Positions 46,669 to 56,370 are shown, numbered from the stretch's first letter. The stretch is 64,000 nucleotides of DNA from JAHBXL01 sp964409775 (GCA_964409775.1 CAYPEI010000006.1:62001-126000), one strand, 5' to 3'. Numbers and translations: made by a program. Notes: generated by a model not told the origin, from the letters alone.

Positions 46669-46696
46669 AGTATAGTGTATGGTATTGGAAAGGCAA
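46669..46696 (-). promoter_or_regulatory. Promoter of the FHA-SpoIIE gene
   Basis: On the minus strand TTGCCT (46691-46696), 16 bp, TATACT (46669-46674), in an AT-rich pocket. Predicted leader about 385 nt, crossing heptamer array 1. Confidence 0.6.
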
Positions 46697-46700
46697 GGGG

Positions 46701-46756
46701 ATGTGGGAAGTTGGATGTCGGATGTCGGATGTCGGATGTCGGAAGTGGGAAGGCGG
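46701..46756. repeat. Heptamer array 2
   Basis: Eight 7-bp units: ATGTGGG, AAGTTGG, four ATGTCGG, AAGTGGG, AAGGCGG. It lies just upstream of the promoter at 46669-46696, next to the 3' end of the GH31 gene. Confidence 0.8.
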
Positions 46757-46808
46757 GGAATGGGGCGCGGCGGAGCAGAGGGGTCGCCAGGCCGCAGTCC
46801 GGGATGGA

Positions 46809-49019
46809 TCACTCGGGGAGCGTGATGGTGATGTCGCGGCCGTCTTCGCCTTCGGCGGAGATGAAGGTCGTGTTGTCGCCGACAAGCACGACCTCGATCC
46901 TGCGCTTGGGGCGGGGCATGCTGCCGGCGGAGGAACTGACGCGGACGGTGACGGTGTTGCCGGTGCGCACGGCGGTGTACTGCGTGAGGAGGAACTGGTC
47001 GTTGAGGAACTCGAAGCCGTCGCCGGCATCTTCATAGAGGCTGCCGGTGGCGGCGCCTTCATCGTTGAGGTTGATCAGGAGCGTGAGCGGGTCGAGCGGG
47101 GCCTGGCCGGTCCACTCGATGACGGGGCCGCAGGGGACGATGGCTCCGGGGCGGAGGAAGAGGTCGGGCAGGTCGTGGTTGCCGCGTTCGCCGACGAGTT
47201 CGAAGCGGCGCCAGTTGCCCTTGGGCATGGGGATGACGCGGTCGCCACGGGGCGTGACGCGCGCGGCGACGAGGACATCGCCGCCGAGGAGGAAGGCGTC
47301 GTCTTCGGAGCGGAGCGCGGGGTCGGCGGAGTCGGCGAAGAAGAGCGGGCGCGCGACGGGGAGGCCGGACTGTGAAGAGTCGAAGAATGTGGAATAGAGG
47401 TAGGGCATGAGGCGGTAGCGGCGCTGGAGCGCGAGTCGGCAGGTGTTCTCGACGTCGGGGCCGAAGGCCCACGGCTCCTTGTCGATGTTGCCCTTGCCGG
47501 TGTGGCCGCGGGCGAAGGGGAGGAGCGCGCCGACTCCCATCCAGCGGGCGAAGAGTTTGCCGTTGTTCTCACCGCCCGGACCGTTGCCGTTGAAGCCGCC
47601 GATGTCGGGTCCGGCGAAGGGCTGGCCGGAGAGGCCGAGATTGAGGGCCATGGAGATGGAGTCTTCGAGGTCGTCCCACTCGGCGGAGTTGTCGCCGGTC
47701 CAGGTGGCGGCGTATCGGTGGCTGCCGATGAATCCGGCGCGGGTGAGGACGAAGGGGCGCTTGTCGGGGTTGGCGGCGCGGATGCCGTCGTAGGTTCCCT
47801 TGGCCATGAGCATGCCGTAGACGTTGTGGTAGCGGAGGTGCGGGCCGGCGGGGAGATCGCCGGGGTTGCCGGCGTCTTCCCAACGGCCACCCTTGTGGAG
47901 GTTGTCCTCGGGCATGGTCTTGCTGGGGACGTTGAAGATGGCGGGTTCGTTCATGTCGTTCCAGACGCCGGAGACGCCGGTGGCCATGAAGTCGTGATAG
48001 AGGCCGGCCCACCAGGAACGGACATCGGGGCGGGTGAAGTCGGGGAAGACGCAGAAACCGGGCCAGACCTCGCCGCGGTAGACCGCGCCGGACTTGTCGC
48101 GGACAGCGAGGTCCTGGGCGATGAGTTGGTCGTGGACGAAGTATCCGGGCTCGGCCTTGATGCCGGGGTCGATCATCCAGATCCGCTGGAAGCCTTGCTT
48201 CGCGAGGTCGTCGTTGAGTTTGCGGGGATCGGGGAACTGCGCGGAGTCGAAGGTGAAGACGCGGTAGCCGTTCATGTAGTCGATGTCGAACCAGATGACA
48301 TCGCAGGGGATGTGGCGCGAGCGGAAGCCGTCGGCGATCTCGCGGACGCGGGACTCGGGGTTGTAGGAGTAGCGGCACTGGTGGTAGCCCAGGGCCCACC
48401 TGGGCGGGAGCGGGATGGTGCCGATGAGGCGAGAGAGTCCGGAGACGACGTCGGCGGGGCCGGCGGCGTCGAAGATGTAGACGGGGAAGGGCTCGCCATC
48501 GGCGAGGAACTCGATGCCGGACTCGAGGTTGATGGAGCAGCGCCAGGTGGTGTCGGCGAGGACGCCGAAGGCCGTGCCGTCGGGACGCACCGCCAGGACC
48601 CAGGGATGGGACTGGTAGAGGGAAGGGTTGGCGTCGGTGTAGCCGTAGGCGTCGGTGTTCCAACAGACGGTCGTGCGACCGTTGCGGAGCAGCGGGCCGG
48701 CGACCTCGCCTGTGCCATAGAGAGATGTGCCCGGCGGCACCTGGATGGCGCAGCCGTACTTGTTGCCATCGGCCTTGTAGAACGTGGGCGTAACGGCCCA
48801 GTTGGCGGGCAGGCCGCCGACGACGCGCTGAGGCACGGAGACCGCCAGCGACGGGGGCAGGTCCGGGGAGCGCATGTCGCCGGGGAGGAACCGCATGGCG
48901 CCGGAGGCGAGGTTCTCGGCGATGAACGGGGCGTGCGCCTGATCGGCGGGCCCGGCGGTCAGGGCGTGGGAGGAAAGGACGAGCGCGAGGAGCGCTGCGG
49001 CGACGGTGCGGAATGGCAT
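46809..49019 (-). CDS. GH31 family alpha-glycosidase, secreted
   Basis: The 736-residue protein has a signal peptide (cleavage after ALTAG), an N-terminal beta-sandwich, and a catalytic barrel with the GH31 nucleophile Asp in GVWNDMNEPAIF (~residue 360) and the acid/base Asp in WTGDNSAEW (~445). LPPRWALGYHQCRYSY is also typical. Alpha-glucosidase is most likely; alpha-xylosidase is possible. A beta-sandwich C-terminal domain follows. A TACAAT box at 49061-49066 gives a ~40-nt leader. Confidence 0.93.
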   Translation of the reverse strand: MPFRTVAAALLALVLSSHALTAGPADQAHAPFIAENLASGAMRFLPGDMRSPDLPPSLAVSVPQRVVGGLPANWAVTPTFYKADGNKYGCAIQVPPGTSLYGTGEVAGPLLRNGRTTVCWNTDAYGYTDANPSLYQSHPWVLAVRPDGTAFGVLADTTWRCSINLESGIEFLADGEPFPVYIFDAAGPADVVSGLSRLIGTIPLPPRWALGYHQCRYSYNPESRVREIADGFRSRHIPCDVIWFDIDYMNGYRVFTFDSAQFPDPRKLNDDLAKQGFQRIWMIDPGIKAEPGYFVHDQLIAQDLAVRDKSGAVYRGEVWPGFCVFPDFTRPDVRSWWAGLYHDFMATGVSGVWNDMNEPAIFNVPSKTMPEDNLHKGGRWEDAGNPGDLPAGPHLRYHNVYGMLMAKGTYDGIRAANPDKRPFVLTRAGFIGSHRYAATWTGDNSAEWDDLEDSISMALNLGLSGQPFAGPDIGGFNGNGPGGENNGKLFARWMGVGALLPFARGHTGKGNIDKEPWAFGPDVENTCRLALQRRYRLMPYLYSTFFDSSQSGLPVARPLFFADSADPALRSEDDAFLLGGDVLVAARVTPRGDRVIPMPKGNWRRFELVGERGNHDLPDLFLRPGAIVPCGPVIEWTGQAPLDPLTLLINLNDEGAATGSLYEDAGDGFEFLNDQFLLTQYTAVRTGNTVTVRVSSSAGSMPRPKRRIEVVLVGDNTTFISAEGEDGRDITITLPE

Positions 49020-49242
49020 CGCGGATGTCCCGGTTCAGGAGTCTGTTCGTGAATCGGTCGATTGTAGCAAACCCCCTTTCGTCCCCGTTCGCCTGCTGTG
49101 CACCCCACTCCGCGGGGCGGCGGCGCGCGGGACGGGGAGGAGGCTGAGTGTGGCCGGTCCGGGGCGGTCGTGTTGCGGACGAGCGCGGGGTATGGTCAAC
49201 TGTGCGATCGGACGGCAGGGCGAGCGCAGGAAGGAGCCGAGG

Positions 49243-50208
49243 ATGTCCAAGCACGATGTGACGCCGCTGGGAGTGTTCATGCGGGTGCTGGTGCTGGTGG
49301 GACTGGCATCGGCGGTGGTGCTGGCGTTTCAGATGGGGCGGGAGTTGCCGGCCTCGAACGAGAGTTCGCCGCCGCGGAACGCGGCGAGCGCCGCGACCGC
49401 TGCGCTTGGGCTGCACCAGGCGGCATCGGGCGGGAGCGTGGACGCGGTGCGTGCGGCGCTGTCGGCGGGAGCGGACGCGAACGCGCCGATGCCGATGGGC
49501 GATCCGAGCCGGGGCGGGATGACGCCGCTGATGCTCGCGTGCTTTGAGGGCGGGCCGGAGGTGGTGAAGGCGTTGCTGGAGGCCAAGGCGCGGACGGAGG
49601 CACGCTCGCCGGATGGGCGGACGGCGCTGATCTATGCGGCGGGCTGGGGAAACGCGGCGAAGGTGCAGATGCTGCTGGAGGCGGGCGCGACGGTGGACGC
49701 GAGGGCGAGCGACGGGATGACGGCGCTGATGTTCGCGGCGGCGCGGGGCGATGTGGAGTGCGTGGCGGCGCTGGTCGCGGCGGGGGCGAGGGTGGATGAA
49801 CGGAACCGCTGGCGGCAGACGGCGCTGATGGCCGCGTCGCGGACGGGCTCGCTGGCGAAGGTGCAGGCGCTGCTGGGGGCGGGGGCGTCGGTCGACCTGG
49901 GCGATCAATATGGGGACACGGCATTGTCGATCGCGGCGGCGAGCACGGACGCGGATGTGCGGATCCTGGAGACGCTGCTGGGGGCGGGGGCGAAGGTGGA
50001 TGAGCCGGACAACGACGGCGTCACGGCGCTGATGAAGGCGGCCGAGAGCGGGGACGTGGAGAAGGTGCGGGCGCTGCTGCGTTCTGGCGCGTCTGTGACG
50101 GTGAAGGATCACGCCAATGGCTGGACGGCCCGCGACTGGGCGGTGAAGCGGGACGATGACCGCGGGCGGGCGGTGGTGGCCGTGCTGGATGGAAAAGCGT
50201 CTCCGTGA
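49243..50208 (+). CDS. Membrane-anchored ankyrin repeat protein
   Basis: The 321-residue protein has a transmembrane segment at ~10-30 and about seven ankyrin repeats from ~55 (GMTPLMLACFEGGPEVVKALL; GRTALIYAAGWGNAAKVQML; GMTALMFAAARGDVECVAAL, and so on). These bind protein partners. Its position after the GH31 gene shows no operon link (opposite strand). AAGGAG about 8 nt before ATG 49243. Confidence 0.88.
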   Translation: MSKHDVTPLGVFMRVLVLVGLASAVVLAFQMGRELPASNESSPPRNAASAATAALGLHQAASGGSVDAVRAALSAGADANAPMPMGDPSRGGMTPLMLACFEGGPEVVKALLEAKARTEARSPDGRTALIYAAGWGNAAKVQMLLEAGATVDARASDGMTALMFAAARGDVECVAALVAAGARVDERNRWRQTALMAASRTGSLAKVQALLGAGASVDLGDQYGDTALSIAAASTDADVRILETLLGAGAKVDEPDNDGVTALMKAAESGDVEKVRALLRSGASVTVKDHANGWTARDWAVKRDDDRGRAVVAVLDGKASP

Positions 50209-50293
50209 CTCCCGGTGGTTGGGGCGCGAGTTCTGAGGGGGACTCGAGCCGCGAAAACGATCTTTCTGCGTGACAAGCGCTGCGTGCAGCCAT

Positions 50294-50299
50294 TACTAT
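50294..50299 (+). promoter_or_regulatory. TACTAT -10 box with GTGACA
   Basis: Seven nt upstream of GTG 50307; GTGACA lies 18 bp upstream of the box. It supports the GTG start. Confidence 0.5.
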
Positions 50300-50306
50300 C
50301 CGCCCC

Positions 50307-51335
50307 GTGTTGAAACTGCCCCACGAGTCCGTCGCGATGGTCCGGTCCCGCCTGGAAGGCCGGGCCGTGTGCGTGACCGGCGGGGCGGGCTTCATCGGCG
50401 GGCACCTGGTGGATGCGCTGGTGTCGCTGGGGTGCCGGATCCGGGTGATCGACGATCTGTCGAACTCGCGGGCGGATCATCTTGGGGAACTGATCGACCT
50501 GGACCCGGAACGGGTGCAGTTCATCCACGGCTCGATCCTTGACGATGCGGCGCTGACGGACGCGATGGCGGGGGCGGAGGTGGTGTTTCACCTTGCGGCG
50601 ATGTCGAGCGTGCCGAGATCGGTGGCGGAGCCGGAGCGGTCGTACGCGGTGAACGCGATCGGGACGGTGCGGGTGGCGGAGGCGGCGCGGCGGGCGGGGG
50701 CGCGGCGGATCGTGTACTCGGCGTCGAGTTCGGCGTATGGCGAGAGCGAGCGGCTGCCAAAGGTGGAGACGGATGTCCCCGCGCCGGTGTCGCCGTATGC
50801 GGCGAGCAAACTCGCGGGCGAGCACGTGATGCTGTCGTGGGCGAGGTCGTACGGGATGTCGACGGTGAGCCTGAGGTACTTCAACATCTTCGGGCCGCGG
50901 CAGCCGGCGGACTCGCCGTACTCGGCGGTGATCGCGGTGTTTGCGCGTGCGCTGCTGGCGGGGAAGCAGCCGGTGATCTTCGGGGACGGTGGACAGTCGC
51001 GGGACTTCACGTTCGTGGCGAACGCGGTGCTGGCGAACCTGCTCGCCGCGGCGAGCGAGAAGCCGCTTGCGGGCGAGATGGTGAACATCGGCTCGGGCAC
51101 GCGGACGGACCTGAACGAACTGGTGAAGACGCTGGCGGAGCGGTGCGGCTCGCCGCATCTTGCGGCGAAGTATGAGCCGGCGCGGGCAGGGGACGTGCGG
51201 CACTCGCAGGCGGACATCGGGCTGGCGCGGCGTGTGCTGGGCTATGTCCCGGCGGTCTCGCTGGAGGACGGGCTGGGCCAGACGGTGGAGTGGTACCGGG
51301 GCGCGTGCGCGCCGTGCGCGAACGGCGGGACCTAA
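50307..51335 (+). CDS. UDP-sugar 4-epimerase-like SDR
   Basis: The 342-residue extended SDR has GGAGFIGG near residue 25, the catalytic Tyr-x3-Lys in YAASK, SSSAYGE, and RYFNIFGPRQ. It likely interconverts UDP- or dTDP-sugars for surface glycans. GTG 50307 is supported by the promoter box; ATG 50337 is an alternative. A membrane protein gene and lpxK follow at 8 bp and with a 4-bp overlap, suggesting one envelope operon. Confidence 0.87.
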   Translation: MLKLPHESVAMVRSRLEGRAVCVTGGAGFIGGHLVDALVSLGCRIRVIDDLSNSRADHLGELIDLDPERVQFIHGSILDDAALTDAMAGAEVVFHLAAMSSVPRSVAEPERSYAVNAIGTVRVAEAARRAGARRIVYSASSSAYGESERLPKVETDVPAPVSPYAASKLAGEHVMLSWARSYGMSTVSLRYFNIFGPRQPADSPYSAVIAVFARALLAGKQPVIFGDGGQSRDFTFVANAVLANLLAAASEKPLAGEMVNIGSGTRTDLNELVKTLAERCGSPHLAAKYEPARAGDVRHSQADIGLARRVLGYVPAVSLEDGLGQTVEWYRGACAPCANGGT

Positions 51336-51343
51336 ACTTCGGC

Positions 51344-51763
51344 GTGAACTTCGTGGTCTTCAGCACGGCCTCGCTTCTGCCGGCATGGGCGGTGGTCCCG
51401 ATCGCGGGGAGCGCGATCGTGGTGCTGGCCGCGCACGTGCTGGCGCTTCAGCAGGCGGTGATGCCGGCGAGGCGGCGGCGGATCCGCACGGCGAACGGTC
51501 TGCTGATGATGCTGGTGGCGTCGCTGCTGGCGTATGCGCTGGGGGTTGCGCCGGATGTGGGCAACCCGACGACGAACCCCGAGGCGGCGAGGACGTTTCT
51601 GCTGGTGTGGTCGGCGATCATGGCGCTGCTGACGGTGGTGATCGGTCTTGCAGCGATGGATGTGGCGCACACGGCACGGCTGGCGCTGCTGGCCCGGCGG
51701 CGGCTGCGCGAGGAACTTCGCGACGGCCTCCGGGGCACCGGCAACGGGCACCGCCCGGGATGA
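51344..51763 (+). CDS. Small membrane protein, unknown
   Basis: The 139-residue protein has about three hydrophobic segments (residues ~5-30, ~50-65 and ~90-110) and a basic tail. GTG 51344 lies 8 nt after the preceding stop. Its stop overlaps the lpxK ATG by 4 nt. No family recognised; context suggests an envelope role. Confidence 0.62.
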   Translation: MNFVVFSTASLLPAWAVVPIAGSAIVVLAAHVLALQQAVMPARRRRIRTANGLLMMLVASLLAYALGVAPDVGNPTTNPEAARTFLLVWSAIMALLTVVIGLAAMDVAHTARLALLARRRLREELRDGLRGTGNGHRPG

Positions 51764-52836
51764 CGGCATCGCCCGCTCAACCTTTCGCCCGCAAGGGGCC
51801 GCTGCCGGGGCCGCTGGGACGGCTTGCCGCCGGGCTGTATGGCGCGGCGATGCGGCGGCGGAACCGGGCGTTCGATGCGGGGAGAGGGGTGGAGACGCTC
51901 GCGGTCCCGGTGATCAGCGTGGGCAACCTGTCGGTCGGCGGGACGGGCAAGACACCGATGGTGGCGCACCTGTGCCGGGTGCTGCTGGAGCGGGGGCTTC
52001 GCCCGTGCATCGCGATGCGGGGCTATGCGCGTGGCGGCGGCGGCGGGGAGTCGGATGAGGCCGATGCGTATCGACGGGAGTTCGGCGAGAGCGTGGATGT
52101 GGTGGCGAGGCCGGACCGTGCGGCGGGCGTTGCGGCGCTGCTGGCGGGGGGCGGCGCTTCGCGGCCGCGGGTGGTGATCCTGGACGACGGCTTCCAGCAT
52201 CGGCGGATCGCGCGGCAGTGCGACATCGTTCTGGTGGATGCGTCGAGAGACCCGTTCGGGGACGAACTGCTTCCGGCGGGGTGGCTGCGGGAGTTGCCGG
52301 AGTCGCTTCGGCGGGCCACGGCGGTGGTGGTGACGCACGCGGAACTGGCCACGGCGGAGCAACTGGCGGAACTCGCGGACAAGATCGCGCGGGTGCATGG
52401 GCGGGCCCCGGTGGCGATCGCGCGGCACCTGTGGACGGCGGTGCGCATGGCCGGGGAGGGCGCGACGACGCCGCGGCCGCTGGAATCGCTGCTGGGCAAG
52501 CGGGCGCTGGGGGTGTGCGCGATCGGCAACCCGCGCGGCTTCACGGATGCGCTCCGCGCGACGGTGGGACCGGCGAGGGCACCGGAGTTTGTGGTGCTGC
52601 CGGATCACGATCCGTACGCGGCGCGGACGGTGTCGAGGATCATGGAGGCGGCCCGGCGCACATCGCCGGAGGTGATCGTGGTGACGGACAAGGACTGGTC
52701 GAAACTTCGCAGGGTGCCGCGGGGCTCGTGGCCGTGCCCGGTGGTGCTTCCGGTGCTCTCAATGGCGTTTCTGAGCGGGCGGGAAGCGCTGGAGCGGATG
52801 GTGATCGAGGCGGCGACGCGCGTCGCGGCGAGGTAG
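51760..52836 (+). CDS. lpxK: Tetraacyldisaccharide 4'-kinase
   Basis: The 358-residue protein has an N-terminal membrane-associated part, the P-loop VGNLSVGGTGKTP and the LDDGFQHRRI motif. It phosphorylates the lipid A precursor at the 4' position. ATGA overlap with the upstream gene indicates coupling. The presence of lpxK implies lipid A synthesis. Confidence 0.92.
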   Translation: MTASPAQPFARKGPLPGPLGRLAAGLYGAAMRRRNRAFDAGRGVETLAVPVISVGNLSVGGTGKTPMVAHLCRVLLERGLRPCIAMRGYARGGGGGESDEADAYRREFGESVDVVARPDRAAGVAALLAGGGASRPRVVILDDGFQHRRIARQCDIVLVDASRDPFGDELLPAGWLRELPESLRRATAVVVTHAELATAEQLAELADKIARVHGRAPVAIARHLWTAVRMAGEGATTPRPLESLLGKRALGVCAIGNPRGFTDALRATVGPARAPEFVVLPDHDPYAARTVSRIMEAARRTSPEVIVVTDKDWSKLRRVPRGSWPCPVVLPVLSMAFLSGREALERMVIEAATRVAAR

Positions 52837-52839
52837 ACT
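52834..52839 (+). promoter_or_regulatory. TAGACT -10-like box
   Basis: Six nt upstream of ATG 52846; overlaps the lpxK stop codon. Confidence 0.4.
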
Positions 52840-52845
52840 GGGCGC

Positions 52846-54063
52846 ATGCCCGCGCAGCGATTCGCCCCGTTCGGCACGACGATCTTCACGGAGATGACGC
52901 TGCTTGCGCAGAAGCACAGCGCGGTGAACCTGGCGCAGGGGTTCCCGGACTTTGACGGCCCGGGGTTCATCGTAGAGGCCGCCGCGGAAGCGATGCGGAG
53001 CGGGCAGAACCAGTATGCGAGGATGTTCGGGCTGCCCGCGTTGAACCGGGCGATCGCGGATGAATGGGAGCGGCGGACTGGGGCAGGGATCGATCCGGAC
53101 CGCGAGGTGACGGTCACGAGCGGGTGCACGGAGGCGATCGCGGGGGCGATGCTGGGGCTGGTCGATCCCGGCGACGAGGTGATCCTGTTTGAGCCGTTCT
53201 ATGACTCATATCGCGCGAGCGTGGTGATGGCGGGTGGCGTCGGTCGGTTCGTGACGCTGCGACCGCCGACCGGGGCAGCGAGGGACGGGCTGGCCGCGCC
53301 CGGTTCGTTCTGGTTCGACCCGGACGAGTTGCGTCGGGCGATCACGGGGCGGACGCGGCTGATCCTGGTGAACACGCCGCACAACCCGACGGGGAAGGTG
53401 TTCAGCCGGGATGAGATGGAGTTCATCGCGGGGTTGTGCCGCGAACGCGGGGTGATCGCGGTGACGGATGAGGTGTATGAACGGCTGACGTATGAGGCGG
53501 ATCAGCCGCACATCCGCATGGCGAGCCTGCCGGGCATGGCGGAGCGGACGTTGACACTGTCGAGCCTTGGGAAAACGTTCAGCCTGACGGGATGGAAGAT
53601 CGGCTGGGCGATCGGGACGCCGGAGTTGTGCGGGGCGGTGCGGTCGGCCCACCAGTTCCTGACGTTTGCGACGGCGACGCCGCTGCAGGCGGGCGCGGCG
53701 GCGGCGCTGAGTCGGAGGGAGGCCGCGGACGCGGCGGTGGCGTCGCTGGTGGCGGATCTGCGTCGCGGTCGGGAGGTGCTCTCGGCGGCGTTGAGTCGCC
53801 TGGGGATGACGGTCTACCGGCCGGCGGGCGCGTACTTCGTGCTCGCGAACTTCACCACGGGCCCGCGGGGCGGGACATTCTCGGACGATCAGGAGTTCTG
53901 CCGGCGCTTGACGGCGGAAGCCGGCGTCGCGGCGATCCCTCCGAGCGTTTTTTATGAGAACCGGGCGAACGGCAACAGGCTGGCCCGTTTCGCGTTCTGC
54001 AAGAAGCAGGCGACGCTTGATGAGGCGGTTCGGCGACTGGACGTATGGGCGGCCCGGGGCTGA
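52846..54063 (+). CDS. Class I/II PLP aminotransferase
   Basis: The 405-residue protein has NLAQGFPDFDGP, NTPHNPTGKVFS, TDEVYERLTY and the PLP Lys in SSLGKTFSLTGWKIGW. It resembles methionine/kynurenine aminotransferases (YbdL/KAT type). It converts an amino acid and 2-oxo acid; the exact substrate is not clear. Starts 9 bp after lpxK, with its own box. Confidence 0.88.
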   Translation: MPAQRFAPFGTTIFTEMTLLAQKHSAVNLAQGFPDFDGPGFIVEAAAEAMRSGQNQYARMFGLPALNRAIADEWERRTGAGIDPDREVTVTSGCTEAIAGAMLGLVDPGDEVILFEPFYDSYRASVVMAGGVGRFVTLRPPTGAARDGLAAPGSFWFDPDELRRAITGRTRLILVNTPHNPTGKVFSRDEMEFIAGLCRERGVIAVTDEVYERLTYEADQPHIRMASLPGMAERTLTLSSLGKTFSLTGWKIGWAIGTPELCGAVRSAHQFLTFATATPLQAGAAAALSRREAADAAVASLVADLRRGREVLSAALSRLGMTVYRPAGAYFVLANFTTGPRGGTFSDDQEFCRRLTAEAGVAAIPPSVFYENRANGNRLARFAFCKKQATLDEAVRRLDVWAARG

Positions 54064-54240
54064 GCCGATCTATATGGAGAGGTGAGTCGGGGCGATTGCC
54101 GCAAGGACGGCAGGGCTTTCACCATGCGTGCGGCCCGCAGGGTCGCTGACCACACGCCGAGGGACTGTCGCACGTCCCTTCCGCGAGCCGAAAAGAGACG
54201 CCGATCGACCCGCCGCGGCCTGTTGAACGTACCGGAGAGC

Positions 54241-56370
54241 ATGATGCCCAGAGATCGAAGCATGTTCCTGCGTGGCCGGAAGACCCTGGCGAGACTGGGT
54301 GCGGGGCGCGCGCCGGAGTGGCCGGGGAGCGGTGTTGAAGAACTGGAACCGCGGCTGGTGCTGGCGATCAACCCGACGGCCGAAGAGCAGTACATGCTGG
54401 AACTGCTCAACCGGTTCCGGACGGACCCGCTGGGAGAGTTGGCGCGGCTGACCAACAGCCTGTCGGGGGAGGCGAGGTCGAACGATCCGGACATCAACAG
54501 CGCGCTGGACTTCTTCAACGTCTCGGGGCCGGTGCTGCAGTCGCAGTGGTCGAGCCTGACGGCGGTGCCGCCGGTGGCGTGGAACGAGGCGCTGTACCAG
54601 ATGGCGCAGTTGCAGTCGCAGAACATGATCCTGGATGACATGCAGGATCACAACCTGCCGGGGCGTCCGGGGCTGGCGGCGCGTGCGGACACGTTCGGCT
54701 ACAACTACACGATCCTCGGGGAGAACATCTTCGCGTTCGGGGAGAGCGTGTTCCACGGGCACGGCGCGTTCGCGATCGACTGGGGCAGCGGCCCCAACGG
54801 GATCCAGAACCCGCCGGGGCACCGGCAGACGATGCTGTCGAGCCAGTTCCGCGAGGTGGGCATCCGGATCATCCCGGAGACGGCGCAGTCGACGCAGGTC
54901 GGGCCGCTGGTGATGACGCAGGACTTCGGCACGCGGCAGAACTTCGGGAACTCGTGGCTGCTGGGCGTGGTGTTCAACGACACGAACGAGAACGAGTTCT
55001 ACGGCGTGGGGGAGGGGCTGGGCGGGGTGACGGTGACGGCGGTGAGCGGCGCCGGGACGTTCATGACGACGACGTTCGACGCGGGCGGCTACCAGATGCA
55101 GTTGCCGCAGGGCACGTACAACGTGACGTTCAGCGGCGGATCGTTCGGCAGCCCGCTGACGATCCAGGACGTGATCGTGGGCTCGACGAACGCGAAGGTG
55201 GACGCGATCGCCGGGCAGGCGACCCCGGCACCGATCGTCAAGGTGCTGGGGAACGGGACGGCGATCGGGGCGGGGGACAGCACGCCGGACGCTTCGGACC
55301 ACACGTTCTTCGGCACGATCGACATTCTCGCGGCGCCGATCGTGCGGACGTTCACGGTGCGCAACGACGGCAACCTGGCGCTGAACATCGGCGGACTGCC
55401 GCGGGTGATCATCTCGGACAACACGGCGGGCGTGTTCACGCTGACCATGGACCTGGCGGTGTCGTCGATCAACCCGGGCGAGCAGTTGACGTTCCAGATC
55501 ACCTTTGACCCGACGGCGGCGGGCGACTTCGGCGCGACGATCACGATCAACACCGACGACGCGACGACGCCGGAGTTCCGGTTCGCGATCGGCGGCACGG
55601 GCACGGCGACGCCGGATGTCGCGGTGTTCGGCCGGCAGACGGTCGCGATCCTGGACGGGTCGACCACGGTGTCGTCGGACAACCTGACGACGTTCGGGCT
55701 GCGGAACGTGGTGGGCCAGACGAGCGAGCGGCGGTACGTGATCCGAAACATGGGGAGCGCGAATCTTGAGTTGAGCGGCCCGGTTCGGCTGGAGGGGCTG
55801 AATCCGCAGGACTTCCGCGTCGTGATCCAGCCCGCGATGACGATTCTTCCGGGCGAGTCGACGGTGTTCGTGATCCGGTTCAACCCGTCGCGGGTGGGGC
55901 CGCGCGGCGCGATCGTGGCCTTTGACAGCAACGACCCCGACACGGGGACGTTCAACTTTGCGATCCGGGGCTCGGGGCTGGGGACGCCGGTAATCAACGT
56001 GCGCGGGAACACGCGGCTGATCGAGAGCGGCGACGACACGCCGCGGACAGCGGACGCGACCGATTTCGGACGGGTGAACGTGGACAACCGGAACCGGCTG
56101 GGAGAGTTCGTGATCCGGAACATGGGCCGGGGCTGGCTGAACCTGACGGCGCCCGCGCGGGTGAAGATCGTGGGGGCGCACGCGGACGACTTCCGCCTGG
56201 TGCAGTTGCCCGCGGCGGCGGTGTTCTCGGCGAAGCGGACGACGTTCGGCATCCGGTTCAACCCGTCGGAGACGGGCCGGCGCAACGCGTGGGTGGTGAT
56301 CCGGACCAACGACCCGGTGACGCCGACGTTCACGTTCAAGATCACGGGCGTCGGCTTTGCGACGGGCTGA
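54241..56370 (+). CDS. LEPR-XLL protein with CAP domain and beta-sandwich repeats
   Basis: The 709-residue protein has VEELEPRLVLA at residues 32-42, a CAP/SCP domain (~45-240; LLNRFRTDP, ILGENIFAFG, PPGHRQTMLSSQFREVGI), a linker-like beta domain (~240-320), and three choice-of-anchor/ASH-like beta-sandwich modules (~330-709) each with a FTVRNDG/YVIRNMG strand. It is probably a secreted or surface protein. GGAGAG lies next to ATG 54241; upstream in-frame ATGs lack this. The 177-bp region before it has a small TGCCG/CGGCA hairpin at 54097-54112. Confidence 0.82.
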   Translation: MMPRDRSMFLRGRKTLARLGAGRAPEWPGSGVEELEPRLVLAINPTAEEQYMLELLNRFRTDPLGELARLTNSLSGEARSNDPDINSALDFFNVSGPVLQSQWSSLTAVPPVAWNEALYQMAQLQSQNMILDDMQDHNLPGRPGLAARADTFGYNYTILGENIFAFGESVFHGHGAFAIDWGSGPNGIQNPPGHRQTMLSSQFREVGIRIIPETAQSTQVGPLVMTQDFGTRQNFGNSWLLGVVFNDTNENEFYGVGEGLGGVTVTAVSGAGTFMTTTFDAGGYQMQLPQGTYNVTFSGGSFGSPLTIQDVIVGSTNAKVDAIAGQATPAPIVKVLGNGTAIGAGDSTPDASDHTFFGTIDILAAPIVRTFTVRNDGNLALNIGGLPRVIISDNTAGVFTLTMDLAVSSINPGEQLTFQITFDPTAAGDFGATITINTDDATTPEFRFAIGGTGTATPDVAVFGRQTVAILDGSTTVSSDNLTTFGLRNVVGQTSERRYVIRNMGSANLELSGPVRLEGLNPQDFRVVIQPAMTILPGESTVFVIRFNPSRVGPRGAIVAFDSNDPDTGTFNFAIRGSGLGTPVINVRGNTRLIESGDDTPRTADATDFGRVNVDNRNRLGEFVIRNMGRGWLNLTAPARVKIVGAHADDFRLVQLPAAAVFSAKRTTFGIRFNPSETGRRNAWVVIRTNDPVTPTFTFKITGVGFATG

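Larger units (their letters stand above)
46276..46808. other. Intergenic region with two 7-bp arrays and an AT-rich promoter
   Basis: Leader and promoter of the phosphatase gene. It holds a heptamer array (46481-46574), an AT-rich stretch (~46660-46690) with a good promoter, and a second heptamer array (46701-46756). No convincing gene is present. Confidence 0.7.

Noticed and set aside
46481..46756. CRISPR-like array
   Set aside because: Units are 7 bp and contiguous, with no spacers and no cas genes.
46276..46812. N-terminal extension of the FHA-SpoIIE protein
   Set aside because: The extension is translated repeat array; the ATG at 46275 has a good ribosome binding site and directly precedes the FHA domain.
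47569..50112. Open frame of 847 codons on the minus strand
   Set aside because: Covers the GH31 and ankyrin genes in another frame, His/Arg/Pro-rich and without family motifs.
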